Counted from the first letter of the stretch, positions 17,119 through 24,897 are shown. The stretch: 40,621 bases of DNA from an uncultured Muribaculaceae bacterium (GCA_910588035.1 CAJUPY010000020.1:1-40621); one strand, 5' to 3'. Made by a program: numbers and translations. The notes: generated by a model not told the origin, from the letters alone.

Positions 17119-18183
17119 ATGGAAAAAAAACAAGAGATAAAAAAGATATATAAAGAAGCGTTCAATGACACCGCAGAATACGTGGATATGTATTTTGACA
17201 AGGTTTATGATGACGAGGAAGCGATGATTTACTATGCCGAGAATTCCGTTCCGGCAAGTTCGTTGTTCCTGAAACGATACAAAATGACGTTTGGTGACGA
17301 GACGGTTGACATTGCATATATTTCGGCAGCTGCAACAAGACGTCAGTTCCGTGACCGTGGATTCATGAAGACTCTTATCAAAGAGGCTATAATGAAGTCA
17401 CGTGACAGGGGAGACCTTTTTGTCACATTGATTCCGGCTCAGAAGTGGCTGTTTGACTACTATGCCCGCTTTGGGTTCTCGACGGTGTTCTATGTCGAGG
17501 AGCTGCGCTACACATCGCTTCATCGGTTTGCCTATGAAGGCGAATATGATTTTCTTGACAACCCAGACACCGACGAAGTCTATCAAGCGTTTGACCGCAT
17601 GATGAGACTGCGTAAGAACTGCGTTCAGCATTCAAGGAAAGATTTCAGCGACATCGTGGCCGATAACAAACTTGACCGGGGTGAGATCGCCGTTGTGCGG
17701 GATCCTCTGTCAGGCATGGTTGTCGCGCTGGCTTTTGGCGTGATGAAAGACGGGTGCCTGATGGTCAAGGATGTTCTGGCCGATTTTCCCGATGCAGCAA
17801 ATGCCGCGTTGTCACGTCTGACAGCACGTTTCCCACATGTTTCGGTCAAAGTCGTGAATTTGCCTGAAGACAACACTCTGATGCCTTTAGAACAGAAGGC
17901 CATGGCAAGGATTGTGAATGTTGGAGAGGTCCTTAAGGTTGTTGCACGTCAGAACAAGTCGCTTAAAATGAATATCAGGGTCACTGATGATATTCTGCCG
18001 GACAATAACCACATTTATTTCATAGACAATGCGACATGCACGGTCAACGACGGCTATCGTGGCAAACTCGACATTGATGTTGACATTGAGGTTTTGACAG
18101 CGATCTTGTTCAGCAGCGGGAAAGTCGGTGCAATTTTCAACCTGCCTACAAAACGTCCGTTCATTTCGCTGATGCTTGATTGA
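17119..18183 (+). CDS. GNAT-family N-acetyltransferase, Eis-like two-domain type
   Basis: 354 residues from MEKKQEIKK. The N-terminal GNAT fold carries the acetyl-CoA loop RRQFRDRGFMKTLI (the R-x-x-G-x-G/A motif) and a following YYARFGF strand typical of the family. The C-terminal half (from about residue 200) is beta-rich with LFSSGKVG and a hydrophobic end, resembling the sterol-carrier-like tail of Eis-type acetyltransferases. The substrate is unknown; Eis proteins acetylate amines, and Bacteroidota carry many uncharacterised relatives. An in-frame ATG at 17101 would add six residues; the later one matches typical N-termini of such proteins. It stands alone and is closed by a bidirectional terminator. 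Confidence 0.8.
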   Translation: MEKKQEIKKIYKEAFNDTAEYVDMYFDKVYDDEEAMIYYAENSVPASSLFLKRYKMTFGDETVDIAYISAAATRRQFRDRGFMKTLIKEAIMKSRDRGDLFVTLIPAQKWLFDYYARFGFSTVFYVEELRYTSLHRFAYEGEYDFLDNPDTDEVYQAFDRMMRLRKNCVQHSRKDFSDIVADNKLDRGEIAVVRDPLSGMVVALAFGVMKDGCLMVKDVLADFPDAANAALSRLTARFPHVSVKVVNLPEDNTLMPLEQKAMARIVNVGEVLKVVARQNKSLKMNIRVTDDILPDNNHIYFIDNATCTVNDGYRGKLDIDVDIEVLTAILFSSGKVGAIFNLPTKRPFISLMLD

Positions 18184-18187
18184 GATG

Positions 18188-18224
18188 AAAAAATGCAGAC
18201 TCATCGGGTAAGCCTGCATTTTTT
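18188..18224. terminator. Bidirectional terminator between the acetyltransferase and kinase genes
   Basis: Inverted repeat AAAAAATGCAG (18188-18198) and CTGCATTTTTT (18214-18224) with a 15-base loop. It gives a U-tract in both directions and ends both converging units, including the six-gene VWA/kinase operon. Confidence 0.85.
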
Positions 18225-18241
18225 ATAAACTGTTCAATTTG

Positions 18242-19717
18242 TCATCCGTTTACGAGTTGAACAACGATCAGACGCCCGCCATCTTCAGTTGATAGCAAGA
18301 TTTTACGTCCTTCGGTCAGCGGCACGGCTTGTCCGATCTCGATCTTCTTGTTGTCGGTCTTGTCCCAGAGGCTATCGAGCCGTCGGTTGATCAGAATCCA
18401 TTGTCCGTTGAAAAAGTGGAAGTCTCCGACCGGCTTCAGTTGCTCGGCTGTGATTTTTTCATTTGCCATGATAAACCGGTTGACATGCCAGCTATAAAGG
18501 GTTTGTTTGTCATAGACCATCAGCCGGTAGTTTTCCGGAATGAATTTTCCTTTGCTTGGCGAATAATAGAAATTCAAGACCGGGAGCTGGCCGTGGTATG
18601 CTGTTCCGCAGAACGGGCATCTCGGTTGGGTCGTGTTGTCAAATACAAACCATCCATATCCGCATTTTGTGTTTTTACAAGGTTGCATCAGGTCGGTGGT
18701 TTTGACAAGCGCCTCTTCCCATTCGTTTGCCGTCGGTCGTTTCATCGGGTCATGCAGGCCGTCAATAAAAGCTTTGTCAAACAAGGACTTAAGATATGGA
18801 CCTGCAATCTTGTATGGTAGCTTGTCTGGATCGCCCTGTGGCAATTCCGACGGTGCCATTGATTTAATTTTCGGTCGGTTGCTCCGGTCGGTCGGGTGTT
18901 CGATGAACAGGGCTTTCGCGCCCATTGATAATTCCTCGTCTTTGTTAGGGTCGTCGATATCGTGGACTTTCCCTCCCCTCAAAGGGTGACGGTTGAAAAG
19001 ATACATGTAGATCAACACGGCCAACGCGTGGCGGTCGGTCAGAATCGACGGCAGCTTTCGGTTTGGGTCGCCGAGTTTCAGGGTGCGGGTCTGCATTACT
19101 TCCGGTGCTATGAAATCGGGAGTGCCGACAACATCTGGTGGATATTTGCCGGGAACTACAAGGCCGTCACAGTCAATGATGCATGCTTTGCCACTCGAGG
19201 GGTCGACAAGAACGTTCTTGTACGACAGGTCGGAGTGGGCCAGACCTGCCGCATGCAGTCGTTTGACCGCACGGGCTATTCGAATGCACATGTGTATCCG
19301 TGTGAGCCATGTGCCTTTGTCTTCAGGCCGCAGGAATTTGTTGCACAGTTTTGCCGATGCAAACCATTTGCCTTCTTTTTCTTTTCCTTTGAACGGACCG
19401 TCTTGGAAAAAGAAGTGTGCGTGATAGGTTGGCACGACGAGTCCGGTCTTGCCGTTCCAATCGACCATTTTTGTAGGCCAGCAGAACAGATCGCGCCAAT
19501 AGTCACCGCCGACCATGTTGAAGATGCGGTCGCGATAGGTGCCGACGATGTTCTGAAGCCGGTCTCGTGAATTGGCGTCTTGCTTGTCTCTGAAAAATAA
19601 GACGACCTCTTTTTTGTCGGGTGTCCAATAGGCATCTTTCATGCCACCCGAACTGAATATCTCATCGATGAACTCAACGGTTGAGCCGTCAGATGCTTTA
19701 ACTTTTACTATACCCAT
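18242..19717 (-). CDS. Unusual Ser/Thr protein kinase with zinc ribbon and beta-rich tail (TerY-P triad kinase)
   Basis: 491 residues. The kinase core spans about 15-340: glycine loop SSGGMKDAY, catalytic loop HSDLSYKN (161-168, Asp163 and Asn168), metal-binding DCDG at 182-185 in place of DFG, and GTPDFIAPEV as the APE region. The usual beta-3 lysine is not where expected: VVLFF occupies the VAxK position, with Arg43 and Lys45 just after. A zinc ribbon follows (Cys347, Cys352, Cys367, Cys370), then about 110 beta-rich residues that could be an FHA-like or other small sandwich domain. The first 11 bases after the PP2C gene separate the two, so it is co-transcribed with its opposing phosphatase. 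Its substrates are likely the VWA or AIM24 partners, by inference from the operon. Confidence 0.85.
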   Translation of the reverse strand: MGIVKVKASDGSTVEFIDEIFSSGGMKDAYWTPDKKEVVLFFRDKQDANSRDRLQNIVGTYRDRIFNMVGGDYWRDLFCWPTKMVDWNGKTGLVVPTYHAHFFFQDGPFKGKEKEGKWFASAKLCNKFLRPEDKGTWLTRIHMCIRIARAVKRLHAAGLAHSDLSYKNVLVDPSSGKACIIDCDGLVVPGKYPPDVVGTPDFIAPEVMQTRTLKLGDPNRKLPSILTDRHALAVLIYMYLFNRHPLRGGKVHDIDDPNKDEELSMGAKALFIEHPTDRSNRPKIKSMAPSELPQGDPDKLPYKIAGPYLKSLFDKAFIDGLHDPMKRPTANEWEEALVKTTDLMQPCKNTKCGYGWFVFDNTTQPRCPFCGTAYHGQLPVLNFYYSPSKGKFIPENYRLMVYDKQTLYSWHVNRFIMANEKITAEQLKPVGDFHFFNGQWILINRRLDSLWDKTDNKKIEIGQAVPLTEGRKILLSTEDGGRLIVVQLVNG

Positions 19718-19728
19718 TGTTACAAGTT

Positions 19729-21156
19729 CTAATATAGAATTGCTATTGTGCGGTCATCATGATTTCCTGGAGACCAGAAATCGAGCCAATTCAAAAGTTC
19801 TTCTTTTGAATTTTCATTGTCATCGATGAGGTTGACCGATGAGTTGATGTCGGCCCACAGCTCATTCCATTTTTCAATGCGGTTCAGGTTGGCGTCAGTC
19901 TCGAATTTCGCATCTGAAACTCCGTCGCTCATCAACATCAGGGCCGAGAAATCATCTTCTATTGAAAATCTCAACCGTTTCATGATGTCGGTCGGATTGG
20001 CAAATATCGAGTCCATTGTCAGGAAGCGTGTCTGACCGGCATATTCTCCGCCGTCGGGCTCTCCGAGAACTTTGAGATATTGTGTGTCAGCATTGTATAT
20101 CGCCATAGCGCCGTCTCCGACCCAGAATGAAGCCACAAACCATCCGAAATCAAATTTTTTGCAGATTGCCAGAAGCAGTGTGGTAGAGAAGTCCTTAGGC
20201 GTGCAGTCTTTATTGTTTTGTTCCTGGAAGTCTCTGATCGCACGGTTGGCGCGGAAAGCGGCCGTTCCGACAATGCGGTAGATCATGTCGGCGACAGGTT
20301 TTCTCGTCGTGTCGTCGGGTTGGGCATGATAGGCGGTGATGACATTTTCAAATTCACCCTGCGAGGCAAGTGCGTCGGTGCAGAATTTCGAGGCTGTCTC
20401 CACCGCGATCTTCGATCCTTGGCGCGAGTAGCGGGCCGATCCGGCTCCGTCAGCGACTGCCAGCACATACCAACCGTTGTCTACGTTGTGGCAGATTTTG
20501 AAATCATCATCTCTGGGGCGACCTTCATGGGCATGAGAACGACCTCTTTTGCTTGCGGCGACAATGTCTTTTCTCGGAGTTCCGTCATTTGCCTCCACTT
20601 TTACATAGTCACAATCTTCATCGGTCTTGAAATAGTCGATAGCAGGGTCGGTGGGTATGTTTTTCCAAAGGTCGCGCGGGTCGGGATTGACTGCGAGATG
20701 TAGTTCGCGCGTGTAGAAATCGGCCGATTCATCTCCGGCGACATGATATTCGAGCAGCAAGGTGTAGTCATTTGCTATTTCGGGACTGCCGCTGATCTCG
20801 CAGCTGCCGTCGGTCACTTCTGAAATTTTCATGCCTGAACCCTCGAGACCGACAATGCGGTACCAGTCGACCAGGTCTGTCGGTATTGATATTGACGCGG
20901 TGTATGCGACACCTTTCTTTGCGTTCGGCAAAGAAAGTGGCAATGCGTCGATTTGGGTTTTTACAACTTGTATTCTGTCCATTGCAGATTGATTATATTG
21001 CGTCCAGTCCTGCGACAAACGCCAGTTAATGAATTTATCTACCGCTTCGGTTGTCGGTTCTATTCCTTTTGATTTTAGGAACGCAGCCACTCTCAGGGCA
21101 TATGTGTCGACAGTTTTGACTATGATGCGGTTGCGGGGCGGAATTCTGCGGTTCAT
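19729..21156 (-). CDS. PP2C-type protein phosphatase with N-terminal Ig-like segment (TerY-P triad phosphatase)
   Basis: 475 residues. The C-terminal about 270 form a metal-dependent PP2C phosphatase: RSHAHEGRPRDDDF (Asp216/217), VADGAGSA (Asp236), VGDGAM (Asp348), MSDGVSD (Asp411) and the terminal HDDRT (Asp468), the expected Mn/Mg ligands. Residues 1-60 are helical. Residues 80-158 read like a putative Ig/cadherin-like sandwich (AYTASISIP, then SGSPEIANDYTLLLEY and LHLAVNPDP), a fold normally seen in secreted proteins, yet there is no signal peptide. It lies between the zinc-ribbon VWA gene and the kinase with 11-base gaps. It predictably reverses the neighbouring kinase. Confidence 0.88.
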   Translation of the reverse strand: MNRRIPPRNRIIVKTVDTYALRVAAFLKSKGIEPTTEAVDKFINWRLSQDWTQYNQSAMDRIQVVKTQIDALPLSLPNAKKGVAYTASISIPTDLVDWYRIVGLEGSGMKISEVTDGSCEISGSPEIANDYTLLLEYHVAGDESADFYTRELHLAVNPDPRDLWKNIPTDPAIDYFKTDEDCDYVKVEANDGTPRKDIVAASKRGRSHAHEGRPRDDDFKICHNVDNGWYVLAVADGAGSARYSRQGSKIAVETASKFCTDALASQGEFENVITAYHAQPDDTTRKPVADMIYRIVGTAAFRANRAIRDFQEQNNKDCTPKDFSTTLLLAICKKFDFGWFVASFWVGDGAMAIYNADTQYLKVLGEPDGGEYAGQTRFLTMDSIFANPTDIMKRLRFSIEDDFSALMLMSDGVSDAKFETDANLNRIEKWNELWADINSSVNLIDDNENSKEELLNWLDFWSPGNHDDRTIAILY

Positions 21157-21167
21157 GGCTGTCGAGA

Positions 21168-22214
21168 TTATCCGTTGGTGCGACCGATGTCAAATCCTTC
21201 GTCAGTGAACGACAGGCGGCTTTCTGTTCCACACCACGGGCAGTGGGCTTTAAGGTCATCGCCCACACAGAAAATTTTGCCGCAGTGGCCACACATGACC
21301 AATGCATATTGGTTTCCGCAACAGGGACATACGGGGTCACCGATAAGTTCGCCTATGTTGATCTGTCGTGTTGAGTCACCCGGATCGGTCAGATTCTTAT
21401 AGCTTTCCTCTTCGATCGGATAGGCTCCGACAAGTTTGAAATCCATTGGAGAGAAGCCTCCGAGTCCCTCTATGGAAGATCCACGTTTGGCATATTTTAT
21501 CAGATAAGGACGTTTTGTCGAGGCACACTTACCCAGAATCACGGCAAAGTTCTCATCTACTTTGACTTGGCGCGATGTGTCGACTTTCTCAAGGTTTATG
21601 CCATCGACAGGAGCGAGTTTCAGTTCTTCTGACCCGATTTCGGAAACAGACATGCTTGTGGTTCTGATCGAATCGCTCACCCACTTGAAAAATGCCTTGT
21701 AGCTGGTTTCGTCTGATGCGTTGAACCTTATGACATTCTCAGTCAGCTGACCGAATAAAGAAGTGTCGACATTATCACCCATCGATATGACTACAAGGTT
21801 TGCATGACGACGGTATTTTCGGTTCCAACGGTCAAATGCCTGACGCGGATCGTCGGTCGGCGTTCCGTCTGTGAAAAGAAATATGATCGGTTTCCAGTCT
21901 CCTTTTTCATCGGCAGTTGTCTTTTTTACCTCGCGGTCGATGTGGTCCATCAGATAGTCGAGAGCCCTGCCGACGGCTGTTCCGCCTCCGATTGGAATGA
22001 TCGGGGGATAGAATTTATATAATTCAGTCAGGGGAGACAGTTCTGCCGGGCGACCGGCAAAAGCGACCACCGAGACAAATGCGGTCTCGAGGGCGTAGGG
22101 GTCGGTTCTGAGTTCCTGAATGATGTTTCTCATTCCTTTCTGAACGTTTTCGATCGGTTCACCGACCATAGATTCAGAAACGTCGATCAAAAAATATATG
22201 GGTAGTCTTCTCAT
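21168..22214 (-). CDS. TerY-like VWA protein with C-terminal zinc-ribbon cysteines
   Basis: 348 residues. VWA domain at 1-180 with a MIDAS site in the variant form DVSES (Asp11, Ser13, Ser15), Thr79 and TDG (Asp116), so metal-dependent partner binding should be retained. A beta-rich linker at about 205-290 is followed by a cysteine cluster (Cys296, 298, 299, 308, 311, 316, 325, 328) of the form CPCC..CGHC..C..CPWC, consistent with two zinc ribbons. It begins with the same MRRLP start and GEPIE segment as the two shorter VWA genes upstream, so the three are paralogues. It matches the TerY component of kinase/phosphatase triads. It is probably an adaptor phosphorylated or bound by the kinase pair; no enzymatic role is seen. 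Confidence 0.87.
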   Translation of the reverse strand: MRRLPIYFLIDVSESMVGEPIENVQKGMRNIIQELRTDPYALETAFVSVVAFAGRPAELSPLTELYKFYPPIIPIGGGTAVGRALDYLMDHIDREVKKTTADEKGDWKPIIFLFTDGTPTDDPRQAFDRWNRKYRRHANLVVISMGDNVDTSLFGQLTENVIRFNASDETSYKAFFKWVSDSIRTTSMSVSEIGSEELKLAPVDGINLEKVDTSRQVKVDENFAVILGKCASTKRPYLIKYAKRGSSIEGLGGFSPMDFKLVGAYPIEEESYKNLTDPGDSTRQINIGELIGDPVCPCCGNQYALVMCGHCGKIFCVGDDLKAHCPWCGTESRLSFTDEGFDIGRTNG

Positions 22215-22220
22215 GGTTTT

Positions 22221-22859
22221 TTATTTTAGTTCTGGAATAAAAAATGATCCGGGCGAAAGGTATACCCGGCCGGGTCCACCAAGTCTCAGCAGGCTGAGAC
22301 CTTCGCCCGAAACAAAATTAGACAGCGACCACTGAGCCTGTATCCGGTGTTCAGGTATTCCCTGAATGGCAATTATGTGTTCTTCGTCAGCGTCGATCCA
22401 ATGGCCATCGGGAATGTCTATAGGCAATGCCGCGCCGTTTGAGTCAAGAAAGACGGTAGACGTTCCTGAAATTTTCTGGAGCATCAGCCCCATGCCGCCG
22501 ACCAATCCGCTGATCGATAGTTTTGTCGAGACATTCACGCGGTTGTTTGAAGCGACATATACACCTCTGTGGCAGATGATTTCTTCGCCGGTGATTTTAA
22601 TCGGCACCAGACTGTGGCGTCCACCGAACACGATTTTTCGAGTTTGGGAAGTCGGATTGTAATATCTGACTATGAAAAGGGACTCGCCGGAAAGTTTGGC
22701 CGCTATCATACCGGTCAGACCTCGGCCGTTCATCGAGATTTCTTTCTCGATGCCGTTTTCATAGTAGATCAACGATCCTTTTTCGGCATAGAATTCCTCA
22801 CCCGGACCAAGCATGACTTCAAGGTGTTGGACAAACGCACCGATTAGCTTACATTCCAT
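22221..22859 (-). CDS. AIM24-family (TIGR00266) protein
   Basis: 212 residues, glycine-rich beta protein of the AIM24 family named after a yeast mitochondrial factor. Typical features are the MLGPGEEFYAEKGSLIYYE start, the ALSG-like GRGLTGMIAAKLSGESLFIVRY strand, and the C-terminal SGEGLSLLRLGGPGRVYL turn. No signal peptide or catalytic motif is present. Its position between VWA genes, 8 and 6 bases away, places it inside the phospho-signalling operon. AIM24 proteins have been reported in Ter-type gene neighbourhoods, so it may be a structural or scaffold component; the molecular function is unknown. Confidence 0.85.
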   Translation of the reverse strand: MECKLIGAFVQHLEVMLGPGEEFYAEKGSLIYYENGIEKEISMNGRGLTGMIAAKLSGESLFIVRYYNPTSQTRKIVFGGRHSLVPIKITGEEIICHRGVYVASNNRVNVSTKLSISGLVGGMGLMLQKISGTSTVFLDSNGAALPIDIPDGHWIDADEEHIIAIQGIPEHRIQAQWSLSNFVSGEGLSLLRLGGPGRVYLSPGSFFIPELK

Positions 22860-22867
22860 AATCAGTT

Positions 22868-23503
22868 TCAGATAATCATGTTGACTTCTTCGGGCGGAGG
22901 CGGGAGAATTAGCTCATCGGTGGCTCCGACGCTTCTGTTGCCAACACCGATCGTGTCGCTGACCCATTTGAAAAATTTTCTGAATCCCGCGCTGTCGAGA
23001 GTGTCAAGTGAGTAGACATTGTCGGTCAATTGCCTGAGCGGTTCGGTCTTTGCTTTCGGGCCGGCGGCACACGCGATGACTCCCCCGAATCTCTCTTGCC
23101 TGATTTTAGGAATCATCTCGTTGTAGAGCTGTGTGTCTGACGGTTTGCCGTCTGTCAGCAGAAATAGCAGCGGCATCCAGTCACCTTTCTGCTCGGCGTT
23201 ACTGAGCTTTACCTCATGTCTGACCCGGTCAAGCAGGGTGCTCAAGGCCGCCCCTGTCATTGTGGGACCCGATTCGGGAACATCGATTTGAGGCAGTTGC
23301 AGTTCGTCGAGCGCGGTCAGCGGCAGAATGCAACGAGCTTCACGGTCGAAGGTGATTATGCTGATCCAGACGGTCTCGAGGGCGTATGGATCGTTGCGCA
23401 GTGATGACAACATCGATTCAAGACCGACTTTGACCGACTCGATCGGCTCACCGTTCATGGAACCTGAAGTGTCAATTAAAATATAAACTGGTAATCGGCG
23501 CAT
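22868..23503 (-). CDS. TerY-like VWA domain protein (second)
   Basis: 211-residue single-domain VWA protein. The MIDAS ligands are intact: DTSGS (Asp11, Ser13, Ser15), Thr81 and TDG (Asp118). The core helix pair FFKWVSDTIG is shared with its neighbours. It ends in a proline-rich tail LPPPPEEVNMII nearly identical to the tail of the first VWA protein. Compared with the first copy the MIDAS regions are conserved but central loops differ, as expected of a duplication kept for binding distinct partners. There is no membrane segment or signal, so it is cytoplasmic. It follows a 78-base gap that holds a strong hairpin. Confidence 0.88.
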   Translation of the reverse strand: MRRLPVYILIDTSGSMNGEPIESVKVGLESMLSSLRNDPYALETVWISIITFDREARCILPLTALDELQLPQIDVPESGPTMTGAALSTLLDRVRHEVKLSNAEQKGDWMPLLFLLTDGKPSDTQLYNEMIPKIRQERFGGVIACAAGPKAKTEPLRQLTDNVYSLDTLDSAGFRKFFKWVSDTIGVGNRSVGATDELILPPPPEEVNMII

Positions 23504-23536
23504 TTTGCGTTTGTACGATGTTTTTTGTTTGACTGA

Positions 23537-23566
23537 AATCGGCCGGTCATGATAACCGGCCGGATT
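23537..23566 (-). other. Intercistronic hairpin between first and second VWA genes
   Basis: GGCCGGT/ACCGGCC stem (23541-23547 with 23555-23561), extended by one C-G pair and, past a bulge, three A/T pairs, with a 7-base CATGATA loop. No T-tract follows at once on the minus strand, so it looks more like a processing or stability element than a terminator. Confidence 0.55.
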
Positions 23567-23581
23567 ATTGTTGAAGTTAAA

Positions 23582-24220
23582 TTATACGACAATGTTGACT
23601 TCCGGCGGTGGGGGCGGAAGCTCGCTGAGCCCCTTTACATCGCCGAACCCGTCCTCGACTTTCATGCTTGAGGTGCTGATCGAAGATGAGACCCATTTGA
23701 AGAACGATTTGATTGTCGCGCTGTCGGTCGTGTCGAGTTGAACGACACACTCGGTTATTTTTTTCAGGGTGTCGGTGTTGGCAGCCTGACCGGCGGCACA
23801 AGCGACCACGATTCCCCATTTGCGTTTATTGAATTCCTCCAGCCCTTTGTTGAGGTCATCGGTAGGTTCGCCGTCGGTCATGATGAATACAAGCGGTTTC
23901 CAGTCTCCTTTGACTTCGGCCGTTGTTTTTGTGATTTCCCGGTCGGCACATTCGGCAAGAAGTTTAAGTGCGCCGCCAAGGGAGGTGCATCCACTTGCGT
24001 TTAATGTGGGTTGTTGAAATGCCGATAACTCTGTCAGCGGTGTCAGCTGCTTTGCGTCGCTGTCAAAAGAGATCACACTCAGATAGGCTGTCTCAAGTGC
24101 ATATGGATCGCTTCTTAGCGAGGCGACAAGGTTCTGCACTCCGTTTTTCACAGATTCGATAGGCTCTCCATACATCGAACCCGATGTGTCAAGAAGCAGG
24201 TAAACAGGGAGTCTTCTCAT
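23582..24220 (-). CDS. TerY-like VWA domain protein (first gene of operon)
   Basis: 212-residue VWA protein, first in the six-gene operon. MIDAS: DTSGS (Asp11, Ser13, Ser15), Thr79 and TDG (Asp116). The TDGEPTDD loop and FFKWVSSSI helix match the third VWA gene; the tail LPPPPPEVNIVV matches the second. Such short cytoplasmic VWA proteins are the TerY components of kinase-phosphatase triads in Ter-related systems. The name comes from tellurite plasmids, but resistance to tellurite is not implied. Its start is supported by a promoter 59 bases upstream. Its partners are probably the kinase, the phosphatase and the AIM24 protein, by context only. Confidence 0.88.
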   Translation of the reverse strand: MRRLPVYLLLDTSGSMYGEPIESVKNGVQNLVASLRSDPYALETAYLSVISFDSDAKQLTPLTELSAFQQPTLNASGCTSLGGALKLLAECADREITKTTAEVKGDWKPLVFIMTDGEPTDDLNKGLEEFNKRKWGIVVACAAGQAANTDTLKKITECVVQLDTTDSATIKSFFKWVSSSISTSSMKVEDGFGDVKGLSELPPPPPEVNIVV

Positions 24221-24278
24221 TTTTTTAGGTTTTGGTTTATTTTAAAAGGTAAAAATGTCTCAAAAGAATAGAGTACCG

Positions 24279-24310
24279 CAAATATAATAAAATATCACCC
24301 TGACTGCAAA
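24279..24310 (-). promoter_or_regulatory. Promoter of the VWA/AIM24/PP2C/kinase operon
   Basis: Minus-strand TTTG (24307-24310) and TATATTTG (24279-24286) with 20-base spacing, a near-perfect Bacteroidota consensus. No other good promoter was noticed within the downstream genes, so the six genes probably form one transcript. Confidence 0.75.
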
Positions 24311-24405
24311 TTTTTTTCAGACATTCGATTCCGTTATGCTATAAATGATTAAATTATAGAGAGTATATATGTTAGATTATTGATTACGCGCAGTCAAGCC
24401 GGTGA

Positions 24406-24897
24406 TCAGATCTTGTCGGAGATACATCGTGAATAGTCATCAATTCTGCCATCAACAATTTTTATACGTGTCTTTCCAAACCAGCCCATGTCTAAATAAG
24501 ACACGATAAACCACCCGTCACCGATGTACTCAATGTTGCAGATACGTGAAACATCTTCAGAGCCGGGTTTCGAGTCCTGTTCTGCGGTTCTCAGTGCGTA
24601 AAAAGCGTAGCAAGGTTCTTCATCGCAGTCAAATTCATAGTCGTCTTTCAGCTTTTTCAAGGCGTTGACAGTGAAATATGCCTCAGGATTATCTTTGTTT
24701 CCTGAGTCTGTCGTAAACACAAATTTGTCATATACGAGGTTGATCAACCGTGAGTCATTATTGTTGTCAATCACCGGTTTGTTTCGTGGCGCACCATGTT
24801 CAAGTTGTGTGAAATCTGTGTCTGCATTGGCTGTTGCATTGCATGTCACTGAGCTTGCAAGCAAAAAAGCATATCCCAGAAAGTAATGCGATCTCAT
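24406..24897 (-). CDS. Small secreted protein of unknown function
   Basis: 163 residues with a cleavable signal peptide (about 1-24, ending TANA or nearby). The mature part has two cysteines close together (FDCDEEPCYAFYALRT), likely disulfide-bonded, and a beta-rich C-terminal half with GDGWFIVSYLDMGWFGKTRIKIVDG, a pattern seen in uncharacterised Bacteroidales periplasmic proteins. No lipobox is seen: the only N-terminal Cys lies in SSVTCN and lacks a clear L-(A/S)-(G/A) before it. It lies 65 bases after the YgiQ gene, perhaps in the same transcript. No function is recognised. Confidence 0.7.
   Translation of the reverse strand: MRSHYFLGYAFLLASSVTCNATANADTDFTQLEHGAPRNKPVIDNNNDSRLINLVYDKFVFTTDSGNKDNPEAYFTVNALKKLKDDYEFDCDEEPCYAFYALRTAEQDSKPGSEDVSRICNIEYIGDGWFIVSYLDMGWFGKTRIKIVDGRIDDYSRCISDKI

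Noticed and set aside
18242..24220. Calling the VWA/kinase operon a tellurite resistance locus
   Set aside because: Only TerY-like and kinase/phosphatase parts are present; no TerC, TerD or TerZ is seen, and the name is historical.
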